Position numbers and translations under genes: made by a program
Notes under the pieces: generated by a model
The model's database searches: none
What the model was told of the DNA's origin: nothing
What the model saw: the letters and a program-made list of their open reading frames with translations, nothing else
Assembly (NCBI GenBank): GCA_002436765.1
Contig: DJNI01000005.1
Location: 1,074-18,566, forward strand
Length of the DNA stretch: 17,493 bases
Direction of reading: 5' to 3'
Source: Clostridiales bacterium UBA6468
GTDB lineage: Bacteria; Bacillota; Clostridia; Oscillospirales; Oscillospiraceae
Shown: positions 13,701 to 17,493 of the stretch, in pieces
How the letters are laid out: the number at the start of each line of letters is the position of its first letter
How positions within the stretch are numbered: position 1 is the stretch's first letter

Positions 13701-15292
13701 ATCACGATATTTATTCCATCGAGGATCTGGCACAGCTGATCTACGATCTGAAATGCGCCAACCGGAATGCCGCCATCAACGTCAAGCTGGTGAGCGAAGC
13801 GGGCGTCGGCACCATTGCCGCCGGTGTCGCCAAGGCCGGCGCGGAGGTCATTCTGATCTCCGGCTTTGACGGCGGCACGGGGGCGGCGTCCATCAATTCC
13901 TCCATCCACAACGCCGGCCTTCCCTGGGAGCTGGGCATTGCGGAGGCGCACCAGTGCCTCATTATGAACGGCCTGCGTTCCCGCGTGCGCATCGAGTCCG
14001 ACAGCAAGCTCATGAGCGGCCGGGACGTGGCGATTGCCGCCATGCTGGGCGCGGAGGAATTCGGCTTCGGCACCGGCCCGCTGGTTGCCATGGGCTGCGT
14101 GATGATGCGGGTGTGCAATCTGGACACCTGCCCCATGGGCATCTGCACCCAGAATCCCGAGCTGAGAAAGAAGTTCATGGGCAAGCCCGAGTACGTGATG
14201 AACTTCATGAAGTTCATGGCGCAGGAGCTGCGGGAATACATGGCGAAGCTGGGTGTGCGCAGGGTGGACGAGCTGGTAGGCCGCACGGACTTGCTGAAGG
14301 TTCGTCCCGCCCCCGCCGGTTCCCGCGCCAGCGAAATGGACCTGTCGGGACTACTGAGAAATCCGCTGGTGGAGAACACCAACGTTCACTTTGACCCGAA
14401 AGCGGTGTATGATTTCAAGCTGGAACAGACTCCCGACATGAAGGTGCTGATGAAGAAGTTCAAAAAGAACTTTGACATGCTTGAGCCCAAGCCCATGACC
14501 GTTCAGATGGAGGTGGGAAACACCAACCGTGCCTTTGGCAGTATTTTCGGCAGCGAGATCACGGCAAAATTCGGCAATACCCTCCCGGACGACACCTTCC
14601 GCGTGGTCTGCACCGGCTACGGCGGCCAGAGCTTCGGCGCGTTCATCCCCAAGGGGCTGACCCTGGAGCTGATCGGCGACAGCAACGACTATCTGGGCAA
14701 GGGGCTTTCCGGCGGCAAGATCATCGTCTACCCGCCGAAAAACGTGACCTACGACCGCAGTGAAAACATTCTTATCGGCAACGTGGCCTTCTACGGCGCC
14801 ACCGGCGGCAAGGCGTTCATCAACGGCGTGGCGGGGGAACGGTTCTGCGTCCGCAACTCCGGCGCCGTCGCCGTGGTGGAGGGCGTGGGCGACCACGGCT
14901 GCGAGTACATGACCGGCGGCACGGTGGTGGTGCTGGGCAAGACCGGCAAGAACTTCGCCGCAGGCATGAGCGGCGGCATTGCCTACGTGCTGGACGAGGA
15001 CTGGGACTTCTACCAGCGGGTGAACAAGGACATGGTCACGCTGGAAAGCGTGGAGCATAAGTACGACGTGTCCCTGCTGAAAGACCTGATCCGGGAGCAT
15101 GTGGAGGCCACAGGCTCGCCCCGGGGTAAGGAAATTCTCGAGAACTTCGGCGAATATCTGCCGAAATTCAAGAAGGTTCTGCCCCACGACTATGATAAGA
15201 TGCTCCGTCTCATCGCCAAGATGGAGGAAAAGGGCGAGGACAGCGAGCAGGCGCAGATCGAGGCGTTTTACGCCATGAAAAACGGGAAATAA
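10739..15292 (+). CDS. gltB: Glutamate synthase large (alpha) subunit
   Basis: This enzyme releases ammonia from glutamine and adds it to 2-oxoglutarate to make glutamate. The 1517-residue length fits the family. The N-terminal class-II glutamine amidotransferase has its nucleophile at Cys23 (HDNCGIG), implying removal of a 22-residue propeptide. The central and FMN domains carry GEGGED (about 907-912), PGEGGQLPGGKV (about 956-967) and FDGGTGAAS. The 3Fe-4S cysteines are Cys1120, Cys1126 and Cys1131, the expected C-x5-C-x4-C spacing. The C-terminal GxGxG beta-helix region is visible from about 1340 to 1425 (GATGGKAF, GVGDHGCEYMTGGTVVVLG, GMSGGIAYV). AAGGAG at 10725-10730 is 8 nt before the ATG. 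gltD follows after 12 bp in an operon. No truncation or missing key residue was found. A promoter and an attenuator-like hairpin precede it. Confidence 0.98.
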   Translation: MENFTERTAPAGLYDSRFEHDNCGIGAVVDIKGRKSHRTLDDALQIVEHLEHRAGKDAEGKTGDGVGILLQVSHKFFVKAAAAAGITLGGEREYGVGVFFFPQEELQRNQAKKLFEIICRKEGLPFLGWRQVPVCPEYLGQKARDCMPSIWQAFVGKPPRMEGGIAFDRRLYVARRVFEQSSQETYVCSLSSRTIVYKGMFLVKELRQFYPDLQDEDYETAIGMVHSRFSTNTAPSWNRAHPNRFILHNGEINTIRGNVDTMLAREETIASRFLKDDMTKVLPIVNQGGSDSAMLDNTLEFMVMNGMDLPLAVMVTIPEPWSNNRNMDQRKKDFYQYYATMLEPWDGPASILFSDGDVMGAVLDRNGLRPSRYYITDDGRLILSSEVGVLDIPQEHVIRKDRLRPGKMLLVDTVKGELVDDEHLKAEYASRQPYGEWLDRNLVNLSDLTVPNRKIPSYTREEMVRLQKAFGYRYEDLKTIMLPMAKNGGEPSGAMGNDTPLAVLSHTRPPLFEYFKQMFAQVTNPPIDALREKIVTSTTVYVGAQGNLLEEDAENCKVLKINNPILTETDLLKIKTMDVPGFQVETVSICYYKNTPLEKAIDRLFVDVDRAYRDGTNILILSDRDIDEYHVAIPSLLAVSAVSKYLVRTRKRTAMALILESGEPRLVHDFATLLGFGACAINPYLAQESIGNLISDGLLEKDFYAAVNDYNKAVLAGIVKIASKMGISTIQSYQGSQIFEAVGISREVIDKYFTNTVSRVGGITIDDIQKDVEDRHRQAFDPLGLDIYMDLPSVGAHKFRSGSAAEQHLYNPQTIHLLQQAVWTGDYGKFRQYTAAAANEGGDDMHLRSLLEFNYPETGVPIEEVEGVDAIVKRFKTAAMSYGALSKEAHECLAVAMNRLGGKSNTGEGGEDEERYGTERNSAIKQVASARFGVTGKYLVSAKEIQIKMAQGAKPGEGGQLPGGKVYPWVAKCRNSTTGVGLISPPPHHDIYSIEDLAQLIYDLKCANRNAAINVKLVSEAGVGTIAAGVAKAGAEVILISGFDGGTGAASINSSIHNAGLPWELGIAEAHQCLIMNGLRSRVRIESDSKLMSGRDVAIAAMLGAEEFGFGTGPLVAMGCVMMRVCNLDTCPMGICTQNPELRKKFMGKPEYVMNFMKFMAQELREYMAKLGVRRVDELVGRTDLLKVRPAPAGSRASEMDLSGLLRNPLVENTNVHFDPKAVYDFKLEQTPDMKVLMKKFKKNFDMLEPKPMTVQMEVGNTNRAFGSIFGSEITAKFGNTLPDDTFRVVCTGYGGQSFGAFIPKGLTLELIGDSNDYLGKGLSGGKIIVYPPKNVTYDRSENILIGNVAFYGATGGKAFINGVAGERFCVRNSGAVAVVEGVGDHGCEYMTGGTVVVLGKTGKNFAAGMSGGIAYVLDEDWDFYQRVNKDMVTLESVEHKYDVSLLKDLIREHVEATGSPRGKEILENFGEYLPKFKKVLPHDYDKMLRLIAKMEEKGEDSEQAQIEAFYAMKNGK

Positions 15293-15304
15293 GGAGGCGG
15301 GAAT

Positions 15305-16777
15305 ATGGGAAAACCCACCGGATTTATGGAGATCGACCGGCAGACCAGCCGGGAGATCGCTCCTGAAGAACGTATCCAGAATTTCAATGAATTTCATATT
15401 CCGCTGCACTGCGACGAACAGCAGGCGCAGGGCGCACGGTGCATGGACTGCGGCGTGCCCTTCTGCCAGAGCGGCATGATGATCGGCGGCATGGCAAGCG
15501 GCTGCCCCCTGAATAATCTCATTCCCGAGTGGAACGACCTGGTATATCAGGGGCGGTGGGACCTGGCAGCGAAGCGGCTCATTGCCACCAACCGCTATCC
15601 GGAATTTACCAGCCGGGTCTGCCCGGCGCTGTGCGAAGCCGCCTGCACCTGCGGCATGGCCACGGGAGCGTCCGTGACGGTGAAGGAAAACGAGCGGGCG
15701 ATCGTGGAGTACGGCTACGAAAGCGGCACGATCCACGCCGTTCCGCCCCCGGCGCGCACCGGGAAGCGGGTGGCGGTGGTGGGCACCGGCCCCTCCGGGC
15801 TGTCCGTCGCCGACCTGTTAAACAAGCGCGGCCACAAGGTGACCATGTACGAGCGTGCCGACCGGGTGGGCGGCCTGCTGATGTACGGCATTCCCAACAT
15901 GAAGCTGGAAAAGTGGGTCATCGACCGCCGGGTGAAGATTTTGCAGGACGAGGGCATCGAGTTCGTCACCAACGCCGACGTGGGGCGTGACGTCTCCGCC
16001 GAGGAGCTGAAAGAGAATTACGACGCGGTGGTTCTGTGCTGCGGCGCGAAAAAACCCCGGGACATCGGCGTACCCGGACGGGACGCCGAGGGAATCTACT
16101 TCGCCGTGGACTACCTGACCAGCGTGACAAAAAGTCTGCTGGACTCGGATTTTGCCGACGGCAAGGCCGTTACGGCCAAGGGCAAGAAGGTGCTGGTCAT
16201 CGGCGGCGGCGACACCGGCAACGACTGCGTAGGCACCGCCATCCGTCAGGGCTGCACGGGCATTATGCAGTTGGAAATGATGCCCTGTCCGCCACAGTCC
16301 CGCGCTCCCGGCAACGCATGGCCGGAGTGGCCCCGGGTGCTGAAGACCGACTACGGCCAGCAGGAGGCCATTGCCGTGTTCGGCCGCGACCCACGGGAAT
16401 ATCAGACCACCGTCAAGGAGTTCTATAAGAATGAAGCCGGGCAGGTCTGCGGGGCGCTCATTGCCCGGCTGGAAAGCAAGGTGGTGGACGGACGGCGGAT
16501 GATGGTTCCCACCGGGGAGGAGTTTGCCGCAGAGTGCGACCTGGTGCTTATCGCGGCGGGATTTCATGGCTGCGAGAGCTACGTTGCCGAAGCCTTCGGC
16601 GTGGATATGACCTCCCGGGGCAATGTGGCGGACGTGAAGTACGCGACAAATCAGCCCAAGGTGTTTGTCTGCGGCGATATGCGTCGGGGACAGAGCCTTG
16701 TGGTATGGGCGCTGCGGGAAGGCCGGGACACCGCCGCCGTGGTGGACGAAAGCCTGATGGGCTATACAAACCTGTAA
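15305..16777 (+). CDS. gltD: Glutamate synthase small (beta) subunit, NADPH-dependent oxidoreductase
   Basis: The 490-residue product supplies electrons from NADPH through FAD and iron-sulfur clusters to the FMN of GltB. The N-terminal Fe-S region has CMDCGVPFC (Cys46, 49, 54), a further Cys in SGCPLNN, and a second group in RVCPALCEAACTCGM. The FAD-binding motif GTGPSG is at 160-165 and the NADPH-binding motif GGGDTG at 300-305. A late CGDMRRGQSLVVWA segment matches the conserved FAD-contact end of this family. The ribosome binding site AAGGAGG (15291-15297) overlaps the gltB stop codon and lies 7 nt before the ATG, so the two subunits are co-transcribed and probably translationally coupled. 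Its presence next to gltB indicates the NADPH-type rather than the ferredoxin-type enzyme. Confidence 0.98.
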   Translation: MGKPTGFMEIDRQTSREIAPEERIQNFNEFHIPLHCDEQQAQGARCMDCGVPFCQSGMMIGGMASGCPLNNLIPEWNDLVYQGRWDLAAKRLIATNRYPEFTSRVCPALCEAACTCGMATGASVTVKENERAIVEYGYESGTIHAVPPPARTGKRVAVVGTGPSGLSVADLLNKRGHKVTMYERADRVGGLLMYGIPNMKLEKWVIDRRVKILQDEGIEFVTNADVGRDVSAEELKENYDAVVLCCGAKKPRDIGVPGRDAEGIYFAVDYLTSVTKSLLDSDFADGKAVTAKGKKVLVIGGGDTGNDCVGTAIRQGCTGIMQLEMMPCPPQSRAPGNAWPEWPRVLKTDYGQQEAIAVFGRDPREYQTTVKEFYKNEAGQVCGALIARLESKVVDGRRMMVPTGEEFAAECDLVLIAAGFHGCESYVAEAFGVDMTSRGNVADVKYATNQPKVFVCGDMRRGQSLVVWALREGRDTAAVVDESLMGYTNL

Positions 16778-16782
16778 GCAGC

Positions 16783-16820
16783 AAAAAGTTCCCGTTTCCA
16801 ACCGGAAACGGGAACTTTTT
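16783..16820. terminator. Bidirectional rho-independent terminator between gltD and the DUF2284 gene
   Basis: AAAAAGTTCCCGTTTCC (16783-16799) and its exact complement (16804-16820) form a perfect 17-bp stem with a 4-nt loop. The A5 and T5 ends give a T-run on either strand. It lies 5 bp after the gltD stop and 9 bp after the stop of the convergent minus-strand gene, so it serves both. Confidence 0.93.
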
Positions 16821-16829
16821 CTATAAAAC

Positions 16830-17369
16830 TCAGTCAAATACGTACATGCCGAAAAACGCGATCAGACCGTCGCCGCAGGTGTACTCCATGCCGCACAGGT
16901 CTGCCAGCTTCTTGACGAAAATGCAGTAGGCGGACATGCAGGAATATTGGAGTTCCGGGAACCGGCAGGGCTCGTTATTTTTCCTCGTGCAGGGAGAACA
17001 CAGGGCGCAGCCGCTGGCGCCCACCAGAAAGCCGTCGCAGCCCTTGTCACGAAAACGCTTCATCAGACGGATGGCGGCGGTGTTGTGACCGGATTTTCCC
17101 TTCTTGATGGCGGGGGTGTCGGCGTAGCTTTCCAGCTGCCAGATGCTTTGCAGCACCAGCGCCTTTTTGTGGGCAAGCACCTTCTGCTTCATTTCCTCCG
17201 GCGTGCCGCAGTCCGGGGGACAGGAATGGTTCGCGCCGTACTGCCCGCAGAGGTTTTCCTCGCAGTAGGGTCGGAACGAGGGGTCAAAGACGATGTCGGC
17301 GGTATCCACCACCGCGGCGGCGGAAAAGCCTTCCTCATAGGCATATTGCACCATTTGCTCTGCTGTCAT
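16830..17369 (-). CDS. DUF2284 cysteine-rich predicted metal-binding protein
   Basis: The 179-residue product has 13 cysteines and no signal peptide or membrane segment, so it is likely cytoplasmic. An N-terminal group reads YCEENLCGQYGANHSCPPDC (Cys36, 41, 50, 54), resembling the family pattern of paired cysteines before CPP. A second group lies at Cys111, 121, 124, 127, 135, 144 and 149 (GCALCSPC then EPC, SC and YC), which looks ferredoxin-like, and Cys159 and 165 follow. Iron-sulfur or other metal binding is inferred; no reaction is known for the family. GGAG is 9 nt before the ATG at 17369. It starts 47 bp downstream of the DAHP synthase stop on the same strand, and may be co-transcribed with it or use a promoter at that gene's end. 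It ends at the shared terminator with gltD. Confidence 0.9.
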   Translation of the reverse strand: MTAEQMVQYAYEEGFSAAAVVDTADIVFDPSFRPYCEENLCGQYGANHSCPPDCGTPEEMKQKVLAHKKALVLQSIWQLESYADTPAIKKGKSGHNTAAIRLMKRFRDKGCDGFLVGASGCALCSPCTRKNNEPCRFPELQYSCMSAYCIFVKKLADLCGMEYTCGDGLIAFFGMYVFD

Positions 17370-17404
17370 ATTGCATCACTCCGTTTTCAGGCTCGATACC
17401 GCCC

Positions 17405-17433
17405 AGTATACCATATTCAGATCAAATCCGCAA
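17405..17433 (-). promoter_or_regulatory. Possible promoter of the DUF2284 gene
   Basis: On the minus strand TTGCGG (17428-17433) is followed after 17 bp by TATACT (17405-17410), which has the TGn extension (TGG). It overlaps the last codons of the DAHP synthase gene and lies about 36 bp before the DUF2284 start. The -35 matches only its first three bases, and no terminator was seen after the upstream gene, so read-through is an alternative. Confidence 0.45.
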
Positions 17434-17493
17434 TATCCTGAACCAGCCGAACGGTTTCCTCCCAGCCGAGACAGGGGTCGGTGATGGACTTGC
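17417..17493 (-). CDS. 3-deoxy-7-phosphoheptulonate (DAHP) synthase, C-terminal end only
   Basis: The minus strand at the right edge encodes 24 residues ending in a TGA stop (17417-17419): KSITDPCLGWEETVRL followed by VQDIADLI. The pattern S-x-T-D-x-C-x-G-W-E-x-T is the highly conserved C-terminus of AroF/AroG-type DAHP synthases, which join phosphoenolpyruvate and erythrose 4-phosphate as the first step of aromatic amino-acid synthesis. Only the tail is present, so the isozyme and feedback regulation cannot be judged. The gene continues past the window. Confidence 0.85.
   Translation of the reverse strand, partial: KSITDPCLGWEETVRLVQDIADLI

Noticed and set aside
14351..15736. Minus-strand open frame (461 codons) across the gltB-gltD junction
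   Set aside because: Antisense to two confirmed genes, without recognisable domains; a by-product of GC-biased third codon positions.

Overview
The window looks like a chromosomal segment of a GC-rich Firmicutes (Clostridia), most like a gut Oscillospiraceae-type anaerobe. This is inferred from several things together: a giant fused 2-hydroxyacyl-CoA dehydratase activase/dehydratase-like protein typical of strict anaerobes, an LPXTG-anchored surface protein, strong AGGAGG-type ribosome binding sites, AT-rich promoters in a GC-rich background, and a DUF2284 metal-binding protein. No tRNA, rRNA, CRISPR array, insertion sequence, phage gene or att site was seen. Coding strand blocks are cleanly separated by hairpin terminators.

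Layout. (1) 1-4189, minus: one very long gene, cut by the left window edge. It carries two tandem BadF/BadG/BcrA/BcrD ATPase (activase) domains, a four-cysteine/DUF2229 region and an HgdB-like dehydratase region. It has its own extended -10 promoter. (2) 4352-9542, minus: a two-gene operon. It encodes an MMPL/RND-type membrane exporter and, overlapping it by 8 bp, a secreted GLUG-repeat surface protein with an LPITG sorting signal. A clear sigma-A-type promoter precedes the operon and a strong hairpin terminator ends it. (3) 9794-10522, plus: a small CmpB-type (PF06541) multi-pass membrane protein, transcribed divergently from the exporter and followed by a terminator. (4) 10739-16777, plus: the gltB-gltD glutamate synthase operon. 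A good promoter lies about 120 bp upstream, and a long terminator-like hairpin sits between that promoter and the gltB ribosome binding site. (5) 16830-17369, minus: a cysteine-rich DUF2284 protein, convergent with gltD across a bidirectional terminator. (6) 17417-17493, minus: the last 24 codons of a DAHP synthase gene, which continues beyond the right edge.

How it fits together. GltB and GltD form NADPH-dependent glutamate synthase (glutamine + 2-oxoglutarate to 2 glutamate), the central nitrogen-assimilation step; the leader hairpin suggests control by premature termination. The exporter and surface protein overlap at their reading frames and probably act as one envelope system, with unknown cargo. 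The large activase fusion is predicted to be an ATP-driven low-potential electron-transfer enzyme; its substrate cannot be read from the sequence. The best candidates for undescribed biology are the exporter/surface-protein pair, with its unusual coiled-coil insert and glycine-repeat tail, the self-contained tandem activase fusion, and the gltB leader hairpin.
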